Assembly (NCBI GenBank): GCA_023386345.1
Contig: JAEWJT010000015.1
Coordinates: 1 to 64,000 of the forward strand
Origin: Bacillota bacterium
Lineage (GTDB): Bacteria; Bacillota; Clostridia; Tissierellales; Sedimentibacteraceae
Direction: 5' to 3'
DNA length: 64,000 nt
Shown: positions 9,123 to 17,354 of the stretch, one piece after another
Layout: every line of letters starts with the position of its first letter
Position numbering within the stretch: the stretch's first letter is position 1
Position numbers and translations under genes: made by a program
Notes under the pieces: model-generated
Seen by the model: the letters and a program-made list of their open reading frames with translations, nothing else
Told to the model about the DNA's origin: nothing
The model's database searches: none

Positions 9123-10211
9123 ATGTGTGAAAAATTAATTTGTTCTGTGTGTGGTGATGAATTTGACATTAGTGAAATCAATGAATTTAGCGGTCAAATA
9201 TTTTGTGATGATTGCTATGATGAGCTTACTGATGCTTGTTCAATGTGTGGCAAAACTATTGCTAGAGCCGATGTAGTTGAGCATAATAACAGATCATTTT
9301 GCAGTACCTGTTTTAATGAAAATCACAGATACTGCACCGAGTGTGATGAGATAGTCCCATTGTCAGAAGTTTTTTATTCTTACGATGAGCCATATTGTAG
9401 GTCTTGTTATAGTAAAATTAAACACTATATACATGATTATAGTTACAAACCATGCCCCATATTTTACGGCAAGGGGAATAAATTTTTAGGTGTAGAGCTT
9501 GAGATAGATGATGGTGGAGAATGCGAAGAAAACGCTAAGATTATTTTAAATATTGCAAACAAAGAAAACAATCTAATATATGTCAAGCGTGACGGTTCTC
9601 TCGACGAAGGCATTGAAATAGTATCTCATCCAATGACTTTATATTATCACAAAAACAACATGTCTTGGAAACGGATCTTAGAAGAAGCACGTTCTCTTGG
9701 ATATGCAAGTCATTATACAGATACCGCTGGGCTTCATGTACATGTAAATAAGAGCTTTTTCGGTACTACTATTGAAGAACAGGATAAAAGCATTTCAAGA
9801 GTTCTATTCTTTATTGAAAATAACTGGAAGAAGATAGTGTGCTTTAGTAGAAGAACTGAAGACAATATTAATCGTTGGGCTTGTAGATATGATATTAAGA
9901 GTAATCCCAAGGATGTTTTAGATAAAGCTAAAATGAATGATTCAAGATATACATGTGTTAATATAAGTAACTATAACACAATTGAATTCAGGGTATTTAG
10001 AGGAACTTTAAAACATAATACGCTAATAGCCACATTGCAATTTGTTGATGAAATTTGCAATGTGGCTTTTTCTATGTCTGATGAAGAAATTCATAAATTG
10101 ACATGGAATAAATTCGTTAAAAGCTTAAATTCAAACACTATGGTTGAACTAATTACATATCTAAAAGAAAGAAATCTATATACTAAGAAAGTTGGTGCTA
10201 AAAATGTGTAG
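9123..10211 (+). CDS. Amidoligase-family enzyme with N-terminal zinc-binding modules
   Basis: A 362-aa protein. The N-terminal ~100 residues contain three LIM-like CxxC...CxxC units (starting CSVCGDEF, CSMCGKTI and CTECDEIV), probably zinc-binding. The C-terminal part (about 120-335) carries the pattern of the predicted COOH-NH2 ligase (amidoligase) family: GVELEID, KRDGSL, EIVSHPM, AGLHVHVN and EFRVFRGT. Such enzymes are glutamine-synthetase-fold ligases predicted to join amines or amino acids to carboxyl groups. It overlaps the next gene, a glutamine amidotransferase, by 8 nt, so ammonia or glutamine-derived nitrogen is a likely substrate. The ATG at 9123 follows GGAGG. The target is unknown: peptide, protein tail or small metabolite. 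Confidence 0.8.
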   Translation: MCEKLICSVCGDEFDISEINEFSGQIFCDDCYDELTDACSMCGKTIARADVVEHNNRSFCSTCFNENHRYCTECDEIVPLSEVFYSYDEPYCRSCYSKIKHYIHDYSYKPCPIFYGKGNKFLGVELEIDDGGECEENAKIILNIANKENNLIYVKRDGSLDEGIEIVSHPMTLYYHKNNMSWKRILEEARSLGYASHYTDTAGLHVHVNKSFFGTTIEEQDKSISRVLFFIENNWKKIVCFSRRTEDNINRWACRYDIKSNPKDVLDKAKMNDSRYTCVNISNYNTIEFRVFRGTLKHNTLIATLQFVDEICNVAFSMSDEEIHKLTWNKFVKSLNSNTMVELITYLKERNLYTKKVGAKNV

Positions 10212-11172
10212 TTTATTTGGAATATTAAATTATGCTAAAAACATGAATACTGAACAGATTAATGCTATAATAAAGGTATTAGCAAGTGAATGTGAAATAA
10301 GAGGAACGGATGCTACAGGTATATCTTACAACAAAAATGATAGACTTATTGTATTTAAAAGACCTCTTCCATCTCATAAAATAAAATTCAATGTACCTCA
10401 AGGCGTAAATATCGTAATGGGACATACAAGGCTAACTACTCAAGGTGTAGAAAAATGCAATTTTAATAATCACCCTTTTATTGGTAATTGTAATAATACA
10501 AAATATACTTTAGCTCATAACGGTATTATCTATAATGATGACATTTTAAGGGAGAAGCATAATTTAAAAAATACCCATATACAAACCGATACATATATAG
10601 CTGTTCAATTAATAGATAAACAAAAATCTCTTGATTTTAAATCAATAGCTAATGCGGTTGAGGAGCTCGAAGGTTATTTTACATTTACTATACTTGATGA
10701 TAAGGATAATTTATATATAGCTAAAGGAGAAAGTCCTTTAGCCTTATATCATTTTAAAAAATATGGTTTTTACGTCTATGCTTCTACAGAAGATATTCTC
10801 AAGAAAGCTCTTTGCAGACTTGGTTTAAGCAAATTTAAGTATACTGAAATAAAATTACTTCAAGGAGATATTTTAAAGATAAATAATATTGGTGAAATAA
10901 AATTAGAAAAATTTATTCCTAATGATTATATAAGTATTCCAAGATATCTATACGGAAGTTACAGTTATAATGATTATGCCAATAACGATAAGTCTATTAC
11001 AAATAATATTGAATGTAGCTATTATAATATAATAATTGAGTATGCCAAAAGCTTAGGATTTACAAAAGATGATATTGATATTTTGATTGAAGCTGGTTTT
11101 GAAATTGATGAAATCGAAGACCTTTTAAATAGTCCGAAAGATTTATCTAGGTATATAAGCTATTATTGTTGA
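10204..11172 (+). CDS. Class II glutamine amidotransferase (Ntn-hydrolase)
   Basis: A 322-aa protein starting MCSLFGI, so removal of Met exposes the nucleophile Cys. Glutaminase motifs follow: RGTDATG, GHTRLTTQG, NNHPF and AHNGIIYN. The domain occupies about residues 1-230, with a C-terminal extension of about 90 residues of unknown role. The ATG at 10204 was chosen over an in-frame upstream codon because it places Cys at position 2. The start overlaps the amidoligase stop (translational coupling). It probably releases ammonia from glutamine for the amidoligase, or acts as an amidohydrolase on the same product. Confidence 0.8.
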   Translation: MCSLFGILNYAKNMNTEQINAIIKVLASECEIRGTDATGISYNKNDRLIVFKRPLPSHKIKFNVPQGVNIVMGHTRLTTQGVEKCNFNNHPFIGNCNNTKYTLAHNGIIYNDDILREKHNLKNTHIQTDTYIAVQLIDKQKSLDFKSIANAVEELEGYFTFTILDDKDNLYIAKGESPLALYHFKKYGFYVYASTEDILKKALCRLGLSKFKYTEIKLLQGDILKINNIGEIKLEKFIPNDYISIPRYLYGSYSYNDYANNDKSITNNIECSYYNIIIEYAKSLGFTKDDIDILIEAGFEIDEIEDLLNSPKDLSRYISYYC

Positions 11173-11187
11173 AATCAGGTGATATTT

Positions 11188-11670
11188 ATGCACAGCAGAA
11201 TATTTGTATATAGTGAAAATAATAGCATCCTAAAATCTACTATAACTACATGCAGCTTTGATGACCACTGGTTTACTAACAGTATTGCTGACTATGTAGT
11301 AGATAGCAATTTACATGAAGATATTAAGTGGTTGAAGGTTATATTTGATTGTTTATTTATAGAAGTTGATACTAACAACAAGTTTCTAATAGCTCATGAT
11401 GATTTTAAAAACAGGTATTTCTATGATAAATATAATAGATTTACCAATCTATTAACACAAATAAAGGATAATATAACATTAGATAAATTTTCAAGTATAG
11501 ATATCAATTTATTTAATGACATATGGCAGTTAAACAATCTATATAATGAAAAATACAGTTTTTACTTTTGCAATGATGATATGGAGTTGTTGACTATTGA
11601 TGAGTTTATCAGAAAAATTAAAGTTGGTTGTAAATATTATATAATAAAAACATTTTATTATCACTCTTAA
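11188..11670 (+). CDS. Unknown protein, third gene of the amidoligase operon
   Basis: A 160-aa acidic protein rich in aromatic residues (Phe, Tyr, Trp), without signal peptide or membrane segment. The ATG at 11188 has AGGTG about 6 nt upstream; a GTG three codons earlier is less likely because it lies in that site. It begins 15 nt after the amidotransferase stop and ends just before a terminator, so it belongs to the same transcript. No family is recognised. It could be the modified substrate, a cyclotransferase-like partner or a structural subunit; none of these is supported by a motif. Confidence 0.65.
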   Translation: MHSRIFVYSENNSILKSTITTCSFDDHWFTNSIADYVVDSNLHEDIKWLKVIFDCLFIEVDTNNKFLIAHDDFKNRYFYDKYNRFTNLLTQIKDNITLDKFSSIDINLFNDIWQLNNLYNEKYSFYFCNDDMELLTIDEFIRKIKVGCKYYIIKTFYYHS

Positions 11671-12118
11671 TGAGACTGTTTTAAATTTTGTGCAAACACT
11701 AATAATAGACTTGATTTTTAAAGTAATCTTTCACAAGGAGAAGAACCTAAAGATAAGTTCTTCCTTTGTTTTTTATTATATAGATACTTTATTTTTTTGT
11801 GAATATATAAAATTTAAATATTGTTTTTCTGATATGAGTAATTGTTCATCCACTTTAAAATCAACATTACCACATAATACCTTTGTCATAGAATTTATAT
11901 CAAGATATATATTAATATGAGATATGGATGTAGTGGATACTACAAAGCATTTATTATTGTTTCTAATTTACTATATGCAACATAGAATTTTCCAAGCAAT
12001 TGACTTGCCTCTGGTTGAAAATTATTCATGATTAATCACCACGACTGAACTTCGTATAACTGAAACTATAATAAAAAAAACACATAACTCATATTAAAAA
12101 TCCTATAACCTTAAAGAA
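11671..12118. other. Intergenic region with terminator and two doubtful micro-ORFs
   Basis: After the operon terminator, two short minus-strand frames are visible: 29 codons starting MNNFQPEASQ (about 11950-12030) and 37 codons starting MTKVLCGNVD (about 11780-11890). Neither has a good ribosome binding site. They could be remnants of one broken gene or chance. Confidence 0.3.
11735..11774 (+). terminator. Intrinsic terminator of the amidoligase operon
   Basis: AAGGAGAAGAAC pairs with GTTCTTCCTT around a 10-nt loop, followed by TTTGTTTTTT. It lies 65 nt after the third gene. Confidence 0.75.
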
Positions 12119-12208
12119 CTATCTAGCATCCCATACAGCAAATGTAAGAAGTAAAATAACTAAAATTGTAAAAATATATGAAAATGACATAATTAATTTA
12201 TCTTTCAT
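12119..12208 (-). CDS. Small membrane peptide (29 aa)
   Basis: The ATG at 12206-12208 is preceded by AAAGGAAAC. The peptide begins MKDKLIMSFSYIF and has one hydrophobic segment covering about residues 5-24, ending AVWDAR. It stands alone between minus-strand genes of the element. Single-pass peptides of this size can be toxins, membrane-complex subunits or modulators; no family is recognised. Confidence 0.45.
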   Translation of the reverse strand: MKDKLIMSFSYIFTILVILLLTFAVWDAR

Positions 12209-12354
12209 TTTTGTTTCCTTTCGCTTAAAGTAACTACTTGTAATTGCTACATGACCTAATGTTATTCTTAATTTTATCCCATATCTTCATCTATTAATTT
12301 CTTTTCAAAAAAATAACATATTGCTATGTTATTTTTCTAAATATTTTTATTCTA

Positions 12355-13677
12355 TTAAATCTTTGGAGCATCACATTCTTCAAATGTTTTTGTAGTTTCA
12401 TTATAATAAAACCAATTTAAATTATCATCACGCATGTACCACTCGTATGTAGAAATATTGAAATAGTACCTGCCATATCTAGTCCATCCATTACCATAAT
12501 CATCAAGATATGGTTTAGTAGCTCCAATTTCATTATATACATACACCCATTCGCTATCAACACTGTATAAGAAAGCAAGTTGACCCCATCTATCTATTGA
12601 ACTGTACAATGAGTCAGGAGGCATTTCTCCAATAAAAGGATACCATAGTGTATTATCATCTTTATCCTGTATATACCATTGTTTTTCATGCGGTTCAAAA
12701 TAAAAACATCTTAAACCTGCTGAACGATAATCTCCTGCTAAATAATTGCCATCTTCTGAATAATAATAATTTGAAAGCTCATGGCTTCTAATCGATATAC
12801 TTTTATCGATGAGTAATGCATATCCGTATGAATCATATTCTGTTACGATTATTGTATTATTTACAGACGTATTTGCCGTAGTTATTGATGATGAATCTTC
12901 CGATGTATTACTACCTAATGACGAATCAGATTTTTTATCTGACTCTAAATTATTATTCCATTCTTTTTGACGTTCACGTTCCTCTATATATTTTTCATAC
13001 CCAGATGAAATATCGTCAATATCAAATGAAGAAAAATAAGACATTATAATTGTATATATTACTATTGGTATTATTAAACTAATAGCAATTAGTAATGCAA
13101 TACCATTAGGTGATGTTCCACCGTGTTTTCTTGCTAAAGAAATATTATGATCCTGATTCTCTATATTTCTGCCTGTCATTCCATCTTTTTTGATTTTTTT
13201 ACAAATAAATTCATAGTAAACTTTATTTGAGTTAATCATTAGATTGATTAAAAAGTAAATATTTGCTATTGGAATTAAGGTTAAGAAGAAATATGCATAC
13301 ATCCTTCTATATAATAACCATAATCCACCTATCAGCCATGTCCAATTAACATTCGCCTTTTTGTTTGTCTCAATACTTTTAAATTGGCTTATATAGTAAT
13401 CATCATTTTCTACAATATAAGCTCTTAAAGTGCTTTCATAGTTCTCGCCAATTTTTACAGAGCTACCTCCCTTAATTTCAGCTTTTGCGTCAATGCTGTC
13501 ATTGTTTGAATTTTTAATATCATCAGTTTCTATTTTCAAATTATTTGTTTCTTTTATAGTAGCATTTAACTCAATATCATCTAATATTTCATTATCTTCT
13601 TCTATAATCTTACTACCACATCTAATACAAAAAACTGCTGAATCTTGATTTTTAATACCACATTTTGGACAATACAT
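12355..13677 (-). CDS. Zinc-ribbon membrane protein (DUF2628-like middle region)
   Basis: A 440-aa protein. The N-terminus MYCPKCGIKNQDSAVFCIRC is a zinc ribbon (two CxxC pairs). A stretch near residues 105-155 (WTWLIGGLWLLYRRMYAYFF and following) resembles DUF2628-type short membrane regions, and a further transmembrane segment lies near 190-215. A Ser/Asn-rich linker follows, then a C-terminal ~160 residues rich in Tyr and Trp with WY-containing repeats, probably outside the cell. The start at 13677 is preferred because GGAGGA precedes it and overlaps an earlier ATG. Its role in the element is unknown; binding or sensing at the cell surface is possible. Confidence 0.65.
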   Translation of the reverse strand: MYCPKCGIKNQDSAVFCIRCGSKIIEEDNEILDDIELNATIKETNNLKIETDDIKNSNNDSIDAKAEIKGGSSVKIGENYESTLRAYIVENDDYYISQFKSIETNKKANVNWTWLIGGLWLLYRRMYAYFFLTLIPIANIYFLINLMINSNKVYYEFICKKIKKDGMTGRNIENQDHNISLARKHGGTSPNGIALLIAISLIIPIVIYTIIMSYFSSFDIDDISSGYEKYIEERERQKEWNNNLESDKKSDSSLGSNTSEDSSSITTANTSVNNTIIVTEYDSYGYALLIDKSISIRSHELSNYYYSEDGNYLAGDYRSAGLRCFYFEPHEKQWYIQDKDDNTLWYPFIGEMPPDSLYSSIDRWGQLAFLYSVDSEWVYVYNEIGATKPYLDDYGNGWTRYGRYYFNISTYEWYMRDDNLNWFYYNETTKTFEECDAPKI

Positions 13678-13827
13678 TTTTTCCTCCATTCTTGCCTTTT
13701 TTCGTATAATTACAAATGGATTATCAAAAAGGACTTTATATTATTTATCCATTCATAATTATAATATATATTTGAATTTATCAAATTTATCTATTATAAA
13801 CTCTGTTCTCCAACTTTTATAAAATTA

Positions 13828-14268
13828 TTAGTTTATAGGTAAATATTTTCTCTTTTCTAATTTTGTATTACCCCATAAAAAATCATGCTCTGTGATAAAG
13901 AAAAATTTATTATCAGCGTTTTTCACAACCTCAAATTCAATTTTCTTACTTTTTTTCCCTTTTGATTTTGTCTGTATAGTATGTACACCTTCTAACATAA
14001 TAATTTTAACAATTTCAGTTTTATCTACCTTGACTTTAAAGACTTCTTCATCATCAATAATTACTGACATATCATACATTCTACTAATCATATCGCCTGT
14101 TCTTTTTATATTAATTTCAACAGGTATCTCTTCTTTTTTTTCTTTAATTTTTTCATTCAGTTCCTCATCACATCCAACTAATAAAGTTGCTACTAATATA
14201 ATAATGAGTAATAAAATTCTTTTTTTCATAAGTTTCTTATATAGATGTATTATATCAAATACATCCAT
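13828..14268 (-). CDS. Predicted lipoprotein of unknown function
   Basis: A 146-aa protein whose signal peptide (MKKRILLLIIILVATLLVGC from residue 14) ends in a lipobox LVGC, so the mature protein would be lipidated at Cys33 of the long form. The long start at 14268 has AAAGGA 7-8 nt upstream; the internal ATG at 14229 gives a more typical signal peptide but a weaker ribosome binding site. The mature part is charged and Lys-rich. No family is recognised. It lies beside other minus-strand surface genes of the element. Confidence 0.6.
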   Translation of the reverse strand: MDVFDIIHLYKKLMKKRILLLIIILVATLLVGCDEELNEKIKEKKEEIPVEINIKRTGDMISRMYDMSVIIDDEEVFKVKVDKTEIVKIIMLEGVHTIQTKSKGKKSKKIEFEVVKNADNKFFFITEHDFLWGNTKLEKRKYLPIN

Positions 14269-14424
14269 AGCATCCTTTCTTTTTAGAATTTGAAATAATT
14301 AATATAGCACTGTGGACTTTTAATAATTATATATGACTTATACTGTTTAATTGAGTGTATTTCCACAGTTTTAGAACTCTTCAATAGCATATAGATTTTA
14401 ATAAAATCTTATCATTAGTACAAA

Positions 14425-14458
14425 TAGTCCAATGCAAGAGATAGCAAACATTGGACTA
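14425..14458 (-). terminator. Hairpin downstream of the S-layer protein gene
   Basis: A perfect 10-bp stem, TAGTCCAATG / CATTGGACTA, with a 14-nt loop lies 16 nt beyond the stop codon. The T-run on the minus strand is short. Confidence 0.5.
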
Positions 14459-14473
14459 CATTTTAATTATTTC

Positions 14474-16696
14474 CTATGGTTCTGTAGGTTCTTCTATACT
14501 TTTATTCACAATATACTTAATTGTAATATTGCAGGAATCCTCTTTTCCATATTTATTGATTGCTATGATTTCAAAACTATTTTCCCCTTCAACTAGATCT
14601 ACTGTTATATTGAATACTTTGTCTCTATCATATTCTACAACTTGTCCATTAATTGTAACGGTTAAATCTTTTCCAGCATAAGTTATGTAACCATATATAA
14701 TTGCTGTATTTTTATCAGTTTCACTCGGATATTTAGTTATCGTTATTACTGGTGAAGGTCTGGTAAATGTTATTGTTCTATCTTCTACTGTCTCTTTTCC
14801 GTTTTTATTTACTGCTTTTATTTCTATAGGATTTACACCTTCTTTTAATGTTATTTGTTTAGACCATTCTCCCTTATAATAATGACTAACATTAATTTGT
14901 TCCCCATTTATGTATACTTTCGGTTCGCTGTCATTTTTATCGCTTACTGTTCCTTTTATTGTTACCTCTTCAATTGCACTTGTTTCAGGACAATCTGTTA
15001 CCCTTAACTCTGGTGTTCCTACTCCAAAGGTAATTGTTTTATTCATTACTGTTTCTTTTCCGTTTTTATTTACTGCTTTTATTGTTATAGGATTTGAACC
15101 TTCTTTTAGCTTAAGGCTCTTAGACCATTCTTTGAAAGAATTTATACCAATTGATTCTCCATTTATGTATATTTTCGGTTCGCTGTCATTCTTATCGCTT
15201 ACTGTTCCCTTTATTGTTACCTCTTCAACTTCACTTGTCTCCGGACAATATGTTATCTTTAACTCTGGTGCTCCTATTCCAAAAGTTATAGTTTTATTCA
15301 TTATTGTTTCTTTTCCATTTTTATTTATGGCTTTTACTGTTATAGAGTTTAAACCTTCTTTTAGCTTAAGGCTTTTAGACCATTCCTTATAATAATAACT
15401 TACGCTAATTGGTTCTCCATTTATATATACTTTCGGTTCGCTGTCATTTTTATCGCTTACTGTTCCTTTTATTGTTACTATTTCAACTTCACTTGTTTCC
15501 GGACAATATGTTACTTTTAACTCTGGTGCTCCCACACCAAAGGTGATTGTTTTATTTATCACTGTTTCTTTTCCACTTTTATTTACTGCCTTTATTGTTA
15601 TAAGGTTTGAACCCTCTTTTAGTTTAAGGCTCTTAGACCATTCCTTATAATAATAACTTACACTAATTGGTTCCCCATTTATGTATACTTTCGGTTTGCT
15701 GTCATTTTTATCGCTTACTGTTCCTTTTATTGTTACCTCTTCAACTTCACTTGTCTCCGGGCAATATGTTATTTTTAATTCAGGTGCTCCTATCTCATAT
15801 TTAATTTTCAATTCTTTTATAACTTCTTTTGTACCTTTAGTTGCCTTAATTATAAAAATATGTTCTCCTTCTTCTTTAAATTGATAAATCATCGCACCAC
15901 TATATGTTTTAAGCATGTCACTGTATATTGAATTTACCTTTTTACCATCTATAGTAAATTCAACATTTTCATTTGATTCTACGAATATTGTATAATTCCC
16001 TTCTTTATCACCTTTCTCATATTCACATTCAAGTGATAAATCTCCTGTAATAGAGCTAACTGCTTGTTTAGTTGCTCTGCTTAACAATGCTACTGCTTCA
16101 GCACGATTTATATTATCACTTGGTCTTAATTTTCCTTTATCTCCCTGCATGATTCCTTTTTCAGCCGCTATAGTCATATATTTTTTCAGCCCAGGAGACA
16201 CAATATTATAGTCTTCAAAATTTCTATTTAAATAATATTCATCTTGAACATCATTTTCAGAATATCCCATTAGTTTTACTAACGCTACTGCCATATCTTC
16301 TCTAGTTGCTGCTTCATTAGGTCTAAATGTTGGTTTTCCTCCAAATGGATTAGTATATCCTGTTAAAAAGTCTTTACAAGTTTCTATATAATCATAAGAC
16401 CAATTTGTTCTTTTAACGTCTAAGAATGTATTTTCATCAGGCGATTTTAGTGTTGCCTTAAATCCTAATACCATCATCTTTGCAAATTGTTCTCTTGTAA
16501 CCTTTTCCCCCGGAGCAAACTTATTGTCTCCAACACCTTGAATTACACCTTGCTCTACAAAATAATAAATATCATTTTCTGCCCATTGATAATTATTTGT
16601 TATATCAACAAATATAATATCATTTGCACTCACACTACCTATGCAAATAACTTGTAATAATATTATTACAATAAAAAAGTTTTTAATTTTCTTCAT
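14474..16696 (-). CDS. S-layer-homology protein with tandem Ig-like repeats
   Basis: A 740-aa secreted protein. A signal peptide (about residues 1-24, ending VSAND) is followed by three SLH domains (roughly 27-75, 82-135 and 140-205) that anchor proteins to cell wall polysaccharide. A C-terminal array of Ig-like modules follows. Four consecutive units of about 85 residues are nearly identical (each contains TIKGTVSDKNDS and VYINGE) and a fifth, diverged module ends the protein. The start at 16696 has AGGAGG 7 nt upstream and gives a normal MKK signal peptide. It is divergent from an XRE regulator across a repeated motif. It is probably an adhesin or surface decoration carried as element cargo. 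Confidence 0.85.
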   Translation of the reverse strand: MKKIKNFFIVIILLQVICIGSVSANDIIFVDITNNYQWAENDIYYFVEQGVIQGVGDNKFAPGEKVTREQFAKMMVLGFKATLKSPDENTFLDVKRTNWSYDYIETCKDFLTGYTNPFGGKPTFRPNEAATREDMAVALVKLMGYSENDVQDEYYLNRNFEDYNIVSPGLKKYMTIAAEKGIMQGDKGKLRPSDNINRAEAVALLSRATKQAVSSITGDLSLECEYEKGDKEGNYTIFVESNENVEFTIDGKKVNSIYSDMLKTYSGAMIYQFKEEGEHIFIIKATKGTKEVIKELKIKYEIGAPELKITYCPETSEVEEVTIKGTVSDKNDSKPKVYINGEPISVSYYYKEWSKSLKLKEGSNLITIKAVNKSGKETVINKTITFGVGAPELKVTYCPETSEVEIVTIKGTVSDKNDSEPKVYINGEPISVSYYYKEWSKSLKLKEGLNSITVKAINKNGKETIMNKTITFGIGAPELKITYCPETSEVEEVTIKGTVSDKNDSEPKIYINGESIGINSFKEWSKSLKLKEGSNPITIKAVNKNGKETVMNKTITFGVGTPELRVTDCPETSAIEEVTIKGTVSDKNDSEPKVYINGEQINVSHYYKGEWSKQITLKEGVNPIEIKAVNKNGKETVEDRTITFTRPSPVITITKYPSETDKNTAIIYGYITYAGKDLTVTINGQVVEYDRDKVFNITVDLVEGENSFEIIAINKYGKEDSCNITIKYIVNKSIEEPTEP
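14770..15790 (-). repeat. In-gene tandem repeats encoding Ig-like modules
   Basis: Four units of about 255-258 bp are highly similar at DNA level; the block reading TTTCGGTT(T/C)GCTGTCATT on the plus strand recurs near 14920, 15175, 15433 and 15691. Such identity indicates recent duplication or ongoing homogenisation and allows copy-number change in frame. Confidence 0.85.
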
Positions 16697-16717
16697 ATTC
16701 CATCCTCCTATTAAAGT

Positions 16718-16822
16718 CACTATAGTAACTTATTTTATTTTCTATAGTATATATTATCAAATTTTACATATTTCGTCAATTAAAATATAAACTATAGTAA
16801 CTGATTATTATTACTTATAGTG
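16718..16822. promoter_or_regulatory. Repeated ACTATAGT motifs between S-layer gene and XRE regulator
   Basis: The palindrome ACTATAGT followed by AACT occurs at 16719-16730 and 16791-16802, with weaker copies CTATAGTA (16742-16749) and CTTATAGTG (about 16814-16822). Their position between divergent genes suggests operator sites for the XRE regulator. Confidence 0.5.
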
Positions 16823-16878
16823 CGTTGAAGCTTATTCAAAAAATATATAAAATAGTATCTAAAATGCGAGGTAATCAA

Positions 16879-17217
16879 ATGGATATGAAATATCAAGTTG
16901 GTGAACAAATAAAGCGTATAAGAAATCAGAAAGGCTTTAGTAGAGAAGCTCTAGCACTCGAGTCCGAAATAAGTCCTTCATTTCTCGGTCATATTGAACG
17001 CGGACTAAAAAGCCCTACGGTAACAACATTAGAAAAAATATCAAAAGCTTTAAATGTTCCTATATACGAATTTTTTATTTTTGCTAAAACTGATTGCGTT
17101 GATGAGACTGCTAAATTAATTGAAAGAATCTCTTATACATTAAGAGATAGCTCTCCTGAAAATATATTACATATTGCAAATATTATTGATGAAATACTTA
17201 AAATTAAATCAAACTAA
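16879..17217 (+). CDS. XRE-family transcriptional regulator
   Basis: A 112-aa protein with an N-terminal HTH (about residues 8-62, including SREALALESEISPSFLGHIE) and a short helical C-terminus that may mediate dimerisation, like SinR-type repressors. The ATG at 16879 is preceded by GCGAGGT at a good distance; an upstream in-frame ATG at 16825 lacks a ribosome binding site. It is divergent from the S-layer gene, with a motif array between them, so it probably controls that gene and itself. Confidence 0.8.
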   Translation: MDMKYQVGEQIKRIRNQKGFSREALALESEISPSFLGHIERGLKSPTVTTLEKISKALNVPIYEFFIFAKTDCVDETAKLIERISYTLRDSSPENILHIANIIDEILKIKSN

Positions 17218-17283
17218 AAAGCAATCTAATAAAAGTACCCATTGATATCTTCAATGAATATATTTTATTAGATTGCTTTTTTA
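17217..17283 (+). terminator. Long terminator hairpin after the XRE gene
   Basis: An outer stem AAAAAGCAATCTAATAAAA / TTTTATTAGATTGCTTTTT encloses an inner CATTGA/TCAATG stem. It is symmetrical and can also stop transcription from the minus strand. Confidence 0.8.
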
Positions 17284-17354
17284 ATTAATATAGTATAACC
17301 AATTGTTATTTACTATTATTATAGTGCTATCTCTCAGCTATTGTATAAAAATTA

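Noticed and set aside
11690..11920. 76-codon plus-strand frame after the amidoligase operon
   Set aside because: It runs through the operon terminator, has no ribosome binding site and no recognisable protein character.
14770..15790. Regular repeats considered as a CRISPR array
   Set aside because: The unit is about 255 bp and encodes protein modules in frame; no 25-40 bp repeat with unique spacers.
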